Positions 8,970 to 18,041 are shown, counted from the first letter of the stretch. The stretch is 64,000 nucleotides of DNA from Bacteroidota bacterium (GCA_016722375.1 JADKJG010000004.1:62001-126000); one strand, 5' to 3'. Notes: generated by a model from the letters alone, not told the origin. Made by a program: numbers and translations.

Positions 8970-9121
8970 AGCTCCGTAGGAGCTATATGTTTGGTAGTAA
9001 ATAAACAGCCACTCATTCAATTTCCGTCGGAACGTTCGATACAAAACATTCGGTCGCCCCGATGGGGCTTGGCTTGGTTGACTGTAAATTCTCTACCAAA
9101 GGCTTTGACCCTACGGGTCAA
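8970..9121. repeat. cluster of short palindromes in the his to Fn3-like gap
   Basis: AGCTCCGTAGGAGCT (8970-8984), GCCCCGATGGGGC (9056-9068) and TTGACCCTACGGGTCAA (9105-9121). The TCCGTAGGAGC and CCCTACGGG type of palindrome is a known sort of interspersed repeat in Bacteroidota genomes. The stretch 8776-9592 otherwise holds only the array at 9280 and a terminator. I see no gene in it on either strand. Confidence 0.5.
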
Positions 9122-9279
9122 GGAATCAGTGCCACACATCTTTATATAAGCTTTCGAACACTTATGGGCACAGCCTACGCTCAGTTGGGTTTGATGTTTG
9201 CAGAGATTTTTATGCATTACTGCTACCATCCATTTCCCGCAACCAATATCTATTTATTGCGCGAATACAGCCCAAAAAT

Positions 9280-9532
9280 AAGGGCCCTTCGGCACGGCAC
9301 AAGGGCCCTTCTCTTTCCGATGAGGACCCTTGTCTGACGGATGAGGGTTCTTCTCTGGCAGCGAAGGGCTCTCCTCTCTGCCATAAGGACCCTTATCCAG
9401 AGAATAAGGACCCTTGTTTATTGCGACAAGGACCCTTGACTGGCGCATGAGGTTCCTGTTCTGGAAAATGAGGGCCCTTGGGTGGCTGACAAGGACCCGA
9501 AAATTGAAAATAAGAGTCTATGCTAAGAGCGT
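9280..9532. repeat. 21-bp-period degenerate array 1 (core AAGGRCCCTT)
   Basis: Twelve units start at 9280, 9301, 9322, 9343, 9364, 9385, 9406, 9428, 9449, 9470, 9491 and 9512: period 21 with one step of 22. Each begins with a form of the palindrome AAGGRCCCTT, followed by about 11 variable bases. On the minus strand the period makes heptapeptides with KGP, but the one-base slip and lack of a start or signal argue against a real protein. It lies just beyond the terminator of the Fn3-like gene at 9593-10255. Two other arrays with the same period lie beside related genes. Confidence 0.85.
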
Positions 9533-9540
9533 AAAACGCA

Positions 9541-9567
9541 AAAACCCCGCAAAAAGCGGGGTTTTTT
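9541..9567. terminator. bidirectional intrinsic terminator
   Basis: CCCCGC (9545-9550), AAAAA loop, GCGGGG (9556-9561), flanked by A run and T run. It would end the minus-strand transcript of the Fn3-like gene and any rightward transcript crossing the array. Confidence 0.8.
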
Positions 9568-9592
9568 GAATAAAATGAACCTTTGAAGGGGT

Positions 9593-10255
9593 TTAAGATG
9601 TTGCTCCTAAAGCAATAATAATAGAATTGGCGGCGCTCCAGGGACCTGCACCCGCAGAATTTACCGCCCGCACCTGTACCCAAACCCGCTGACCTGCATG
9701 AGCCGGATTGGAAAGGTCAATAGCAGTAGAAGAAACATCATGGTCGAACGGCACCCAGACGATGGGGTCTGTGCCAAAAGGGTCATTGAAAGTGTAGCGC
9801 ATGTTGTACCAAATATGGCCGAAGTGATGCACGGCATCCCAATGCGCATCTATGTGTCCGAACAAGTCATTGTGCGTTAAAGAAAGATTCTGAGCCTGCG
9901 GCGGACTCGTAACATCGGGAGCATTGAAGTCCTGAATAAACATGTTAGCGCTTTCAATAATCGCCGGGTCGCCACCACTCACGTTTTGAACGTATGCCGT
10001 TACTTTTACGCCTATATCCATCGCTGCCTTCTTTTTCAGTTTAGAGTCGGCCACCGCCATGCTCAACTGATGCTTTAGAGTGGTTACCAGCGTTTCGGCT
10101 GCTTCCCAGGCATCGGTGGCCAGAGTCCAGTCTGCCAAGGATGGAAGGGGTACTGAAAAATTAATATTGCCGGTCATCGCTGCGATGCAGGCGCGGAAGA
10201 GGGCGATGACCACCGTGGCGGTCTTGCCATACATTTTTAAGATTGCTTTGCTCAT
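9593..10255 (-). CDS. fibronectin type III-like protein of the array-associated family, member A
   Basis: 220 residues with no clear signal peptide. Residues 1 to about 115 are mostly helical and contain the family signature MTGNINFSVPLPSLADWT (about residues 27-44). The C-terminal half (from PPQAQNLSLTHNDLFGHIDA) looks like one Fn3 domain, ending with VWVQVRAVNSAGAGPWSAA. The same layout and signature occur in the protein at 33108-33716, and the N-terminal part in the fragment at 52264-52508. The function is unknown; the cell location is unclear. The gene follows a LytTR regulator on the same strand, 93 bases away, and is followed by a strong terminator and a 21-bp array. Confidence 0.75.
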   Translation of the reverse strand: MSKAILKMYGKTATVVIALFRACIAAMTGNINFSVPLPSLADWTLATDAWEAAETLVTTLKHQLSMAVADSKLKKKAAMDIGVKVTAYVQNVSGGDPAIIESANMFIQDFNAPDVTSPPQAQNLSLTHNDLFGHIDAHWDAVHHFGHIWYNMRYTFNDPFGTDPIVWVPFDHDVSSTAIDLSNPAHAGQRVWVQVRAVNSAGAGPWSAANSIIIALGATS

Positions 10256-10348
10256 ATAGTTTTTGTTTTAGAACTGCAAAAGTATATGCGGCGGGCATTG
10301 CGGCAGAAAAAGGTGATGAATGGCCACCAAGTGGGTATGAACGGCGAT

Positions 10349-10774
10349 TTAGTCCGGTATTTTGGCCTTTATTTTTCCGTGCGGAAAATAAATTTCGCGC
10401 ACTTTTTTGATGTGTGTCTTCGAAACGGCCACCGTCATTCCGTTGGACATTAGGAGGTGTAGTTGTTTACTGGCTGTTTTCGCCTGATAGCAGTCCACCA
10501 CATGTTTGCGGTTGATAATCACCCCGCGATTGACGGTCATAAACTCGGGGAGCTTCAACAGGTGGCAGTCCTTTACGGTCAGCTTCACATAGTATTCTCT
10601 GGATTTAGGAGACCCGCTCCCTTCGTCCTGCTCCAAGTGGTGATACCGGATGTAGTTAGACAGCTTGGTGGCCAGCACCAGTTGGTCGTAAAAAATTCTA
10701 ACAGATCGTTCGAAACCCTGCACAGGTAGCAAGAAATAATCATCCATAGCGATATTGGGTTTTTGGTGTACCAA
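10349..10774 (-). CDS. LytTR-type DNA-binding regulator
   Basis: 141 residues. The C-terminal 100 residues match the LytTR DNA-binding domain: HLLKLPEFMTVNRGVIINRK, then VVDCYQ, and LLMSNGMTVAVSKTHIKKVR. There is no receiver domain, so it is a stand-alone LytTR protein. The N-terminus (MDDYFLLPVQGFERSVRIFY) is unassigned; the ATG at the methionine of MDDYF is an alternative start. It may regulate the adjacent Fn3-like gene or its own promoter, which is inference from proximity only. Confidence 0.8.
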   Translation of the reverse strand: MVHQKPNIAMDDYFLLPVQGFERSVRIFYDQLVLATKLSNYIRYHHLEQDEGSGSPKSREYYVKLTVKDCHLLKLPEFMTVNRGVIINRKHVVDCYQAKTASKQLHLLMSNGMTVAVSKTHIKKVREIYFPHGKIKAKIPD

Positions 10775-10960
10775 AATGACAATTGTGTATGCCTTGCTAA
10801 GATAAAGCGGAAAAGGGAAATTGTCAAGTGGGGGTTATTCAGCTATATGCTGGATGCTTGGAAGGGTGTGGGCTATGCCTACACCCAGGAGGCGGGATTC
10901 CACATTCGCTATGTTTAAATCGAAAAGCTCGACTACTCAAATAATCTTTTTATTCGCCCA

Positions 10961-12448
10961 ATGGCAAAACACCAACTGAAACCCCACACCATCTATTGCG
11001 GCGACAACCTCAAGATGCTGCAAGAAGTGCCCGACGAATCTGTTGACCTTGTTTATATAGACCCGCCCTTCAACAGCAACCGAAACTATGAAGTGTTTTG
11101 GGGCGATGCCGCCGAAAAGCGCGCCTTCAACGACCGCTTTGGCGATGCACAAGCCTACATAGACTACATGCGCCCCCGCGCCGAACAACTTTATCGCGTG
11201 TTGAAAAAGACGGGCAGTTTCTATTTCCATTGCGACTGGCACGCCGACTCTTATGTGCGCCTCATGTTGGATGAAATATTTGGGGCAAATAATTTTCGCA
11301 ATCATATTATTTGGCAAAGAACCAATGCACACAATGATGCAAAGAGTCAGTTTGGTGTAGTGAACGATTCTATTTTCTATTATGCTAAATCAGATAAAAC
11401 TTCTTTTAATGTTCAATACACTGCTTACGATGAAGATTACATCAAGAACTTTTACAGGTTCGATGATAATGATGGGAAGGGAGTATATCGGATGGGTGAC
11501 ATGTCAGCACCAGCAGGTGGAGGAATGGCTGCAATAAACAAGAAAACCGGAAAGTCAAATGGATGGTACTACTATAAAGGATATGAACCACCAGAAAGAG
11601 GTTGGAGATATTCCGAAGAAACCATGAAGAAATTGGATGAAGAGGGTAAAATTTATTTTCCGATAGATAAAAAAGGAGTTCCTGACTTTAAAAAGCGGCT
11701 GGCTTTCAAAAGATATTTGAACGAACAAAAAGGGCAATTGATTTCAAATGTCTGGACGGATATACAAAACCTGCAAGGTGCATCGAAAGAAGCATTGGGC
11801 TACCCTACACAAAAACCCATTGCGCTGATGGAAAGAATACTGGAAGCGAGCAGCAACAAAGGCGATATAGTGTTAGATGCTTTTTGCGGATGTGGCACTA
11901 CTTTGGTGGCAGCGCAAAAGCTGGACAGAAAATGGATAGGCATAGACATTTCGCCCACCGCTTGCCGCGTGATGGCGCAAAGACTTTGGGATATTTTTAA
12001 ACTGGATGAAGGCAAAGACTTTGAACTTTCCGACTTGCCACACACCGAAGAAGAACTGCGGCAGATTCCGCACTTCGAGTTTGAGAACTGGGCGGTCATT
12101 GCCCTCGGCGGCATTCCAAACAAAATCAAAGTGGGTGATTATGGAATAGATGGAAAACTTTATCCGGTAGATTTAGTAAAGCAGAAGAAAACCGGCTCCG
12201 ATTTGTTTGGCGACAGCGATATTTATTATCCCATCCAAGTGAAACAAAAAGACAAAGCGGGCCGACCCGACATTGATGCCTTTGAAACCGCCATCCGCCG
12301 CGACGGCCGCCGCAAAGGCTACTTCATCTCTTTCGACTACACCTCCGATGCCATCAAAGAAATCAAGCGCCTCGACAAAGACGGCGAAATAGAAATTGTA
12401 CCGATTACGGTGAAGGATTTGTTGCGGAAGGAGAGTTGGGGAAATTAG
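10961..12448 (+). CDS. beta-class DNA methyltransferase fused to an Mrr-like nuclease domain
   Basis: 495 residues. The methyltransferase has catalytic motif IV DPPF at residues 34-37 and the SAM-binding motif FCGCGTT at about 307-313, so IV comes before I, the beta order (N6-adenine or N4-cytosine methylation). From about residue 375 a second domain follows: FENWAVIALGGIPNKIKVGD, then YGIDGKL and, near 425, YPIQVKQKDKAGRPDID. The spacing of IDG and QVK suits an Mrr-type PD-(D/E)XK nuclease with Q in place of E. One polypeptide could thus modify and cut, or the nuclease domain could serve target choice. No separate specificity or restriction gene is adjacent. Confidence 0.85.
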   Translation: MAKHQLKPHTIYCGDNLKMLQEVPDESVDLVYIDPPFNSNRNYEVFWGDAAEKRAFNDRFGDAQAYIDYMRPRAEQLYRVLKKTGSFYFHCDWHADSYVRLMLDEIFGANNFRNHIIWQRTNAHNDAKSQFGVVNDSIFYYAKSDKTSFNVQYTAYDEDYIKNFYRFDDNDGKGVYRMGDMSAPAGGGMAAINKKTGKSNGWYYYKGYEPPERGWRYSEETMKKLDEEGKIYFPIDKKGVPDFKKRLAFKRYLNEQKGQLISNVWTDIQNLQGASKEALGYPTQKPIALMERILEASSNKGDIVLDAFCGCGTTLVAAQKLDRKWIGIDISPTACRVMAQRLWDIFKLDEGKDFELSDLPHTEEELRQIPHFEFENWAVIALGGIPNKIKVGDYGIDGKLYPVDLVKQKKTGSDLFGDSDIYYPIQVKQKDKAGRPDIDAFETAIRRDGRRKGYFISFDYTSDAIKEIKRLDKDGEIEIVPITVKDLLRKESWGN

Positions 12449-12484
12449 GGAAGAGATCCAGAAGCAACAAAGTAAAATAGAAAT

Positions 12485-12955
12485 ATGTCTCAATCATCAT
12501 TACAAGTGCTAATTGGAGTACTGTCAATATTGGTAGTATTAATTACCGTTTTTTTAAAAAAATCACATGATGAATTAAGAGATGTTAAGTCAAAACTATC
12601 TGAAAAAAAATTTGATACCTATAATGAAATACTGGCGGTGCTTTTTGACATTGTAAAGCAGCAACAGAAGCTAACGACAATATCAGAGGATGAAACTTTA
12701 AGTCGTCTAATGAATGTAAAGAGGGACTTAATGTTGTATGGAAATGATAAAATTATTCGAAAGTTTTTTGAGTGGGAAGAAAATCAACTGAAAGTTGGCT
12801 ATCGTTTATGGAATTGGGCAGAATTGGCTGCTTTAGCAAGGAGAGATATGGCCTACCAATCTACATCTATCACTGCCGACGATATTTTGAGATCTCTATT
12901 TAGAAATCGGCACGAGTATTTGGAATTCAAAGAGGAATTTATCCTCAAAAAATAA
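12485..12955 (+). CDS. small membrane-anchored protein of unknown function
   Basis: 156 residues. A single hydrophobic segment (about residues 7-24, VLIGVLSILVVLITVFL) is followed by a charged helical region with coiled-coil character (KKSHDELRDVKSKLSEKK). The rest, with KRDLMLYGNDKIIRKFFEWE, looks like a soluble helical domain. I do not recognise a family. It starts 36 bases after the methyltransferase-nuclease gene on the same strand and may be co-transcribed. A helper role in defence is possible but unsupported beyond position. Confidence 0.65.
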   Translation: MSQSSLQVLIGVLSILVVLITVFLKKSHDELRDVKSKLSEKKFDTYNEILAVLFDIVKQQQKLTTISEDETLSRLMNVKRDLMLYGNDKIIRKFFEWEENQLKVGYRLWNWAELAALARRDMAYQSTSITADDILRSLFRNRHEYLEFKEEFILKK

Positions 12956-13007
12956 TCGAAATTCCCCTACCGGTAGGCGTCTCACCAAACTAAATAGGTG
13001 GACGAAG

Positions 13008-13040
13008 ACTACAAAAGTCTTTAAAACCTTTGGTTTTGAC
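13008..13040. repeat. dispersed repeat, ACAAAAGTCTTTA type, copy 2
   Basis: ACTACAAAAGTCTTTAAAAC followed by CTTTGGTTTTGAC. Resembles copies at 8904-8935 and 14771-14802. Confidence 0.45.
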
Positions 13041-13044
13041 TTTA

Positions 13045-13135
13045 TTTCACGCAGAGGGCGCAGCGTAGCTGGGAACACAGAGAAAATACAGTAAAAAGAC
13101 TCCATACTCTGCATCTCTGCGCGCTCCGCGTGAAA
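13045..13135. repeat. long imperfect inverted repeat (TTTCACGCAGAG type)
   Basis: TTTCACGCAGAGGGCGCAG at the left and CTCTGCGCGCTCCGCGTGAA at the right are imperfect inverted copies with about 50 bases between them. It is related in style to the hairpin at 8090-8144. The 12956-13431 gap holds this element, the small repeat before it and no gene that I can support. Confidence 0.6.
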
Positions 13136-13431
13136 TGTATTCTTGATTTGAAAAGACCTTGTAAGGACAATCTATATTGATGAGCGCTGAGCTGCGCGAG
13201 AGATTGCAGTGGAAATCCTTTTCTTCTTTTAAGAATATACGAGTAGAAAAGATTGGAACGTAAAGCCCGACCGACGCCGAGGAACGAGGCGGGGGACGCG
13301 CCATTATTTTTTGCATTGTGTTTGTTTGGGTATTGATTAGGAATAGGTTGTTTAGGGATAATGGGGGAAGGCGATTGGTGGCGCGATAAAATTTAATGAG
13401 GCGCAATACATATTATCTACATCTTCGTCGG

Positions 13432-14706
13432 ATGAAGACAGGTGGTGGTAAATTTTTGTCGGCTCTTTTCTTTTGCTTGATAGCTATCTGCTTTCTTCAG
13501 GGGCAAAGCACGTTTTATGTGTCGGGGAAATATCTTTTGGATCCTTGTGGCGATACGGTGCTGTTGCGAGGCATCAATTATGCGCCATATAATTGGGGCT
13601 ATGACCAGAGTAGTGAGGAGACGGTTGAAATAGAGAAGACGGGGGCGAATTGTGTGCGGTTGGTGTGGTATGCCGATGGCAGTGCGCCTTATTATACGAA
13701 CGAAAATCTGGATAGCGTGTTGGCGCGTTGTGCTGAACGGCGGATGATACCTGTTCTTGAGTTGCATGACCAGACTTGTCAGAATGACAGTGCCCAATTA
13801 GTGTCGCTGGCAGATTGGTACACGGGGCCGGATGTGGCGGCTATTTTGCAGAAGCATCAGGCCTATTTGATTGTAAACATTGCAAACGAGGTGTTGTATC
13901 ATCGTTGGGCGGCGGTGCCTTCGGCAGCGGTGAATAGTTATATCAATACGTACAGTACGATTGTCAACCGCTTGCGCAACGGAGGGCTTAATTTTCCTTT
14001 GATGATTGACGCACCGGATTGTGGCACGGATATTTCGCTCATTGGTTCGGTGGCTGCCGCGTTGCAAAATGCCGACCCGAAGCATAATCTGATGTTCAGC
14101 GCGCATGCTTACTGGTATTCTTATGCGCAAAATGATTCGTTGCAAATGGCCGCGCTGCTTTCTGCGGCATCTGCGCTGAATTTTCCGGTGATATTGGGTG
14201 AGGTGGCTAATTATCAGGATGATGCAAATCCTTGTCAGTACGGTTTAAATTATCGTGCGCTGTTTCATCTTTGTGAAACTTTTCAAATGCCGTGGATTTG
14301 TTGGGGATGGAGCCACGATAATTGTACAGCGCGACAGTTGAGCACTAATGGGCAGTTCGGTTCTTTGTCTGCTTATGGAAATGAAGTGGTCAATCATCCG
14401 GATTATGGTTTGAAAAATAAAGCGGTGCGGTCTTATTATATGCTCTATAATCAACAGTGTCTTTCTACCGGTGTTTTGGATTACAGGCAGGAGGAAGGCT
14501 TCGTGGTTTCTCCGGTCGCCAGTGGCTCGTTGACGATTCAATCTACGATGGCTGACGTTCAGCGGATCACGATTACCGATATGGCGGGGAGAGTTGTCCG
14601 GTCTTGTGTTTTGCCGCCTGATGAAACAACGATAGTCGCATTGCCGTCGGGCATTTACCTGATTGCATCTGAAAACAAGAAGGTAATTCGAAAGGTGGTG
14701 TATTAG
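13432..14706 (+). CDS. secreted glycoside hydrolase family 5 protein with T9SS tail
   Basis: 424 residues from the ATG at 13432, chosen because it directly precedes a signal peptide (KFLSALFFCLIAICFLQGQ). The ATG at 13396 adds 12 residues. The GH5 (clan GH-A) fold is indicated by LLRGINYAPYNWGY, by the acid/base Glu153 in IVNIANE and the nucleophile Glu257 in FPVILGEVANY, and by the SAHAYW motif. About 75 C-terminal residues (GSLTIQSTMADVQRITITDM, ending PSGIYLIASENKKVIRKVVY) form a type A T9SS sorting domain, so export across the outer membrane is expected. A mannanase- or cellulase-like activity is plausible; the substrate cannot be read from sequence. Confidence 0.9.
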   Translation: MKTGGGKFLSALFFCLIAICFLQGQSTFYVSGKYLLDPCGDTVLLRGINYAPYNWGYDQSSEETVEIEKTGANCVRLVWYADGSAPYYTNENLDSVLARCAERRMIPVLELHDQTCQNDSAQLVSLADWYTGPDVAAILQKHQAYLIVNIANEVLYHRWAAVPSAAVNSYINTYSTIVNRLRNGGLNFPLMIDAPDCGTDISLIGSVAAALQNADPKHNLMFSAHAYWYSYAQNDSLQMAALLSAASALNFPVILGEVANYQDDANPCQYGLNYRALFHLCETFQMPWICWGWSHDNCTARQLSTNGQFGSLSAYGNEVVNHPDYGLKNKAVRSYYMLYNQQCLSTGVLDYRQEEGFVVSPVASGSLTIQSTMADVQRITITDMAGRVVRSCVLPPDETTIVALPSGIYLIASENKKVIRKVVY

Positions 14707-14770
14707 GCTTCTGTAGGCTTTTTGCATACGTTCCTTGCGATGGTTGCAACTCGTAGCTGTTTTGGAACTT

Positions 14771-14802
14771 CAAAAACAAAAGGCTTTATGACCTTTGTAG
14801 TT
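14771..14802. repeat. dispersed repeat, ACAAAAGGCTTTATGACC type, copy 3
   Basis: AAAAACAAAAGGCTTTATGA followed by CCTTTGTAGTTT. Third member of the family at 8904 and 13008. Confidence 0.45.
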
Positions 14803-14811
14803 TACGGAAAT

Positions 14812-14843
14812 AAAAAAGCCCCGACAAGGAGTCAGGGCTTTTT
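14812..14843. terminator. bidirectional intrinsic terminator
   Basis: AAAAAGCCC at the left and GGGCTTTTT at the right, with a loop around GACAAGGAGTC. It lies between the convergent GH5 gene (plus) and the secreted protein at 14886 (minus) and can serve both. Confidence 0.8.
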
Positions 14844-14885
14844 GGTTTTTAATGTTTTCGTTTCTACCACACAGGCGGGATAGAA

Positions 14886-15764
14886 TTAGTAGGTAATGTT
14901 CATTGCATGAATCTTAAAGGTGCCGGTATTAGCGTCTGTTCCTCTATAGAAACCGAAGGAAATTCCATCGCCGGGAGCAATCTTGGTTGGGGGATCTGGT
15001 GAGAGGATGTATGCTAAGACTTCGATGGGCTTATTGGCCGTCGTAATATTAATAGGACTGATAGTAAGCCCTGAACCAGCTGTTCCCCCCTGAACAAAGC
15101 CGACACCCGCGTGCGCTATGCTGATGGCATTGGGCGAAAAATAGATAGTACCGGTTGCAGTAGAGCTCACGATAAAATGCAACACAATCGAATCTCCAGC
15201 TTTGTAATCGGCAGGAACAGTAAAATTGTGAAAGAAGCTAGAATTCACACCGTCGGGGAACTGGATAGCCGCACTAGCTCCAAAGCCATTTGAAAAAGTT
15301 GCGTTGCCACTCGGCAGGTAGGCTCCGTAGATGTTTAGCGAAATGCTTCTCTTGGACAGTCTGTCAGCGGTTTTTGCATTGAGGGCATAAGGCACACTCA
15401 TCAACTGGCTGGTAGCAGTGACGGAGTACGCAGTGCCTCCGGCAGGGTCTGTTTCGGTTTTGATAAAATATAATCCTGAGGACCAGTCTATGTTTGCAAA
15501 AGTTCCGCTGACCACCGTTCCTGTGCCAATTTCCAGACTAGCGAGTCCGTTGGCGTTGGTGGTGGGGGTTTGGGTTTCAACATAAACCGCGGTGCCTGAG
15601 GCAGAGCTTTTCAAAATGCTGATGCGCATTCCGACGGCGGCAGAGGTTACTAGACTATTGCTGGCATTGCGCACCACGGCCTGATAGCTCATTTTTTGGG
15701 GTGCTTGCGCGAAAGCAGTATGCAATAGAATCAGGGATAGGAATAAGGTAGATAGTTTACGCAT
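14886..15764 (-). CDS. secreted protein with Bacteroidota surface-protein N-terminus
   Basis: 292 residues with a signal peptide (KLSTLFLSLILLHTAFAQ). Residues 20-140 follow a pattern common at the start of many exported Bacteroidota proteins: QKMSYQAVVRNASNSLVTSA, then GMRISILKSSASGTAVYVET, and SQLMSVPYALNAKTADRL. The C-terminal half is an unassigned beta-rich domain. No T9SS domain is visible, so it may be periplasmic or outer-membrane associated. It lies five bases after the T9SS protein at 15770-16258, probably in one transcript. Confidence 0.75.
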   Translation of the reverse strand: MRKLSTLFLSLILLHTAFAQAPQKMSYQAVVRNASNSLVTSAAVGMRISILKSSASGTAVYVETQTPTTNANGLASLEIGTGTVVSGTFANIDWSSGLYFIKTETDPAGGTAYSVTATSQLMSVPYALNAKTADRLSKRSISLNIYGAYLPSGNATFSNGFGASAAIQFPDGVNSSFFHNFTVPADYKAGDSIVLHFIVSSTATGTIYFSPNAISIAHAGVGFVQGGTAGSGLTISPINITTANKPIEVLAYILSPDPPTKIAPGDGISFGFYRGTDANTGTFKIHAMNITY

Positions 15765-15769
15765 GGTTT

Positions 15770-16258
15770 TTAGTTTTTGATGATTTTAAATTGTTTGATT
15801 TCCTTTTGATTTTCAGATACGGTTAAAAAATAAATGCCTGCCGCAAATTGCGAAACAGGAATGTTCGTTTCACTTTCTTCAACAGATCTATTTCCCAAAA
15901 CCTGTCCCTTTAGGTCAGTAAGACGGTAGGATAAATTCTGCGTTTCGTTGTTTTCGACCTTCAAAGTCAGTAGGTTGGTTGTCGGGTTTGGATAGACCGA
16001 CAGCAGCAGGTTAATATACGGTGCTTCATCCTTTACACTTAGGGTGTAGATTTCGTAAGGCTGTTGCACCCCCTGACTTAGCGAAGCACCTCCACCGGTG
16101 GCAGCAATGTAGGCTACCTGTCCTATGGAATAGCTGATGGAGCCTCCGGTGCTTGTTGCATCGCCTCCGGCAGCCGTGGTTGATTGCTGAGCCTGCACTT
16201 TGGTCAGCGCGATACACCACAACATCAGCAGTAGGTATCGGATTTTAATGTTTTTCAT
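15770..16258 (-). CDS. short secreted protein with type A T9SS sorting domain
   Basis: 162 residues. Signal peptide KIRYLLLMLWCIALTKVQAQ, a Gly/Ser/Thr-rich stretch (about 22-65), then from about 85 a T9SS type A domain: SVYPNPTTNLLTLKVENNE, LKGQVLGNRSVEESETNI, AGIYFLTVSENQKEIKQFKI. The mature region is very short, so it may be a small surface filament or a cargo-less tail protein. First gene of a two-gene unit with the secreted protein at 14886. Confidence 0.8.
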   Translation of the reverse strand: MKNIKIRYLLLMLWCIALTKVQAQQSTTAAGGDATSTGGSISYSIGQVAYIAATGGGASLSQGVQQPYEIYTLSVKDEAPYINLLLSVYPNPTTNLLTLKVENNETQNLSYRLTDLKGQVLGNRSVEESETNIPVSQFAAGIYFLTVSENQKEIKQFKIIKN

Positions 16259-16428
16259 AAGCAGATTGTTTTATTTTGTTGATGTTGTAAAGGTAGATAC
16301 ATAAGCGGAAAGACAAACTGTTCTTTTTCACAAATTAAAATGGTTTGAGCAGAAGATTATCCAATGCAAAGAAGACAGACAGGCTCTCAAGTCAAATTCG
16401 AGCGCTGCAAAATTATCACACAATAATT

Positions 16429-17970
16429 TTACCTCAAGCCCTTGCGCCAATCCACTCTTTCGTTTACCACAGATTTTAATTGGTCAATCGAGATACGTTC
16501 TTGCTTCATGCTGTCGCGCTCGCGGAGGGTGACGGTATTGTCGGTTAAGGTTTGATGGTCTATGGTGATGCAGTAGGGCGTGCCGATAGCGTCTTGGCGG
16601 CGGTATCGCTTGCCGATGGAATCTTTTTCTTCATAGAAACAACGAAAGTCCCAACGCAGGTCGCTGAAGATTTCGTCTGCCTTTTCGGGCAATCCGTCTT
16701 TTTTGACCAAGGGGAAAATGGCGATTTGTACCGGGGCGAGGAAAGGCGGAAGAGCGAGTACGGTGCGCTCGCTGCCGTCTTCCAGCTTTTCGTTTTTATA
16801 ACCGTTGCACAGCACAGCGAGGATGGTGCGGTTCAAACCGACAGAGGTTTCCACTACATAAGGAACATAGCTTTGATTCAATTCCGAATCAAAATATTGC
16901 AACTTTTTGGTAGAGAGATTTTGGTGTTGTGTCAAATCAAAGTCGGTGCGCGAATGGATGCCTTCGATTTCTTTGAAACCAAAAGGAAAGTTGTATTGAA
17001 TGTCCACGGCAGCGTTGGCGTAGTGCGCCAACTTGAGGTGGTCATAAAACTTCAGGTTCGTTTCAGAGAAACCAAGCGAGCGGTGCCACTTCATGCGCGA
17101 CTCTTTCCAATGGTTGTACCATTGCATCTCGGTGCCGGGACGCACGAAGAATTGCATTTCCATTTGTTCAAACTCACGGGTGCGGAAGATAAACTGCCGC
17201 GCTACGATTTCGTTACGAAAAGCTTTGCCCACCTGTGCAATGCCGAAAGGAATGCGTTGACGGGAGGTGTTGAGTACGTTTAGGAAATTAACGAAGATCC
17301 CTTGTGCCGTTTCGGGGCGTAGGTAAATGGTAGAGGATTCTTCGGCAATAGAACCTACCTCGGTAGAAAACATGAGGTTGAACTGTCGCACTTCGGTCCA
17401 GTTGCGGGTACCGCTGACTGGGCAGGCGATTTCTAAATCAATAATGATTTGACGAACATCTTCGAGGTTATTGTCGTCTAGTGCTTTTTTGAAGCGGGTT
17501 TCAATTCCGTTTAATTTTTCTTTTACACGCAGCACATTTGGATTGGTCTTCAGAAACATCTCCTTATCGAAGCTGTCGCCAAATTTTTTCTGTGCCTTGT
17601 CCACTTCCTTATTAATCTTCTCCTCCATCTTGGCCATCGCATCTTCAACCAGCACGTCTGCACGATAGCGTTTCTTGGAATCTTTATTGTCAATCAATGG
17701 GTCATTGAAAGCGTCCACGTGACCGGAGGCCTTCCACGTTTTATGGTGCATGAAGATGGCAGCGTCCAGACCCACGATGTTTTCGTTAAGCTGCACCATG
17801 CTCTTCCACCAGTATTCCTGAATATTCTTTTTCAGTTCGATTCCATAAGGGCCGTAATCATAAACAGCGCTGAGACCATCATAGATTTCGGAAGATGGAA
17901 AGATGAAACCATATTCTTTGCAGTGCGAAATGATTTCCTGAAAAAGGTTCTGTGTATTGACTTGACTCAT
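16429..17970 (-). CDS. glyQS: glycyl-tRNA synthetase (dimeric, class II)
   Basis: 513 residues from the ATG at 17968-17970 (MSQVNTQNLFQEIISHCKEY). Charges tRNA-Gly with glycine. Motifs: IYDGLSAVYDYGPYGIELK, the motif 2 region FRNEIVARQFIFRTREFEQM, IHSRTDFDL, VVETSVGLNRTILAV and the anticodon-binding domain (PPFLAPVQIAIFPLVKK). This alpha2-type enzyme differs from the alpha2beta2 form of many bacteria. A longer frame starting at 18033 adds 21 residues of non-family sequence and was rejected. Confidence 0.95.
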   Translation of the reverse strand: MSQVNTQNLFQEIISHCKEYGFIFPSSEIYDGLSAVYDYGPYGIELKKNIQEYWWKSMVQLNENIVGLDAAIFMHHKTWKASGHVDAFNDPLIDNKDSKKRYRADVLVEDAMAKMEEKINKEVDKAQKKFGDSFDKEMFLKTNPNVLRVKEKLNGIETRFKKALDDNNLEDVRQIIIDLEIACPVSGTRNWTEVRQFNLMFSTEVGSIAEESSTIYLRPETAQGIFVNFLNVLNTSRQRIPFGIAQVGKAFRNEIVARQFIFRTREFEQMEMQFFVRPGTEMQWYNHWKESRMKWHRSLGFSETNLKFYDHLKLAHYANAAVDIQYNFPFGFKEIEGIHSRTDFDLTQHQNLSTKKLQYFDSELNQSYVPYVVETSVGLNRTILAVLCNGYKNEKLEDGSERTVLALPPFLAPVQIAIFPLVKKDGLPEKADEIFSDLRWDFRCFYEEKDSIGKRYRRQDAIGTPYCITIDHQTLTDNTVTLRERDSMKQERISIDQLKSVVNERVDWRKGLR

Positions 17971-18033
17971 AGGCGGCGAAAATAGCAATTGTTCAAATTG
18001 AGAATTGCGATAACAATTAGCTTGCATTATCAT

Positions 18034-18041
18034 TACCTTTG
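18034..18041 (+). promoter_or_regulatory. putative -7 element (TACCTTTG) before the porin gene
   Basis: TACCTTTG fits TAnnTTTG and lies 50 bases before the porin ATG, in the divergent gap with glyQS. I do not see a good TTTG element 19-21 bases upstream, so the call is weak. Confidence 0.4.

Noticed and set aside
16552..17283. 243-codon open frame on the plus strand
   Set aside because: It is antisense to glyQS, which matches its family over the full length.
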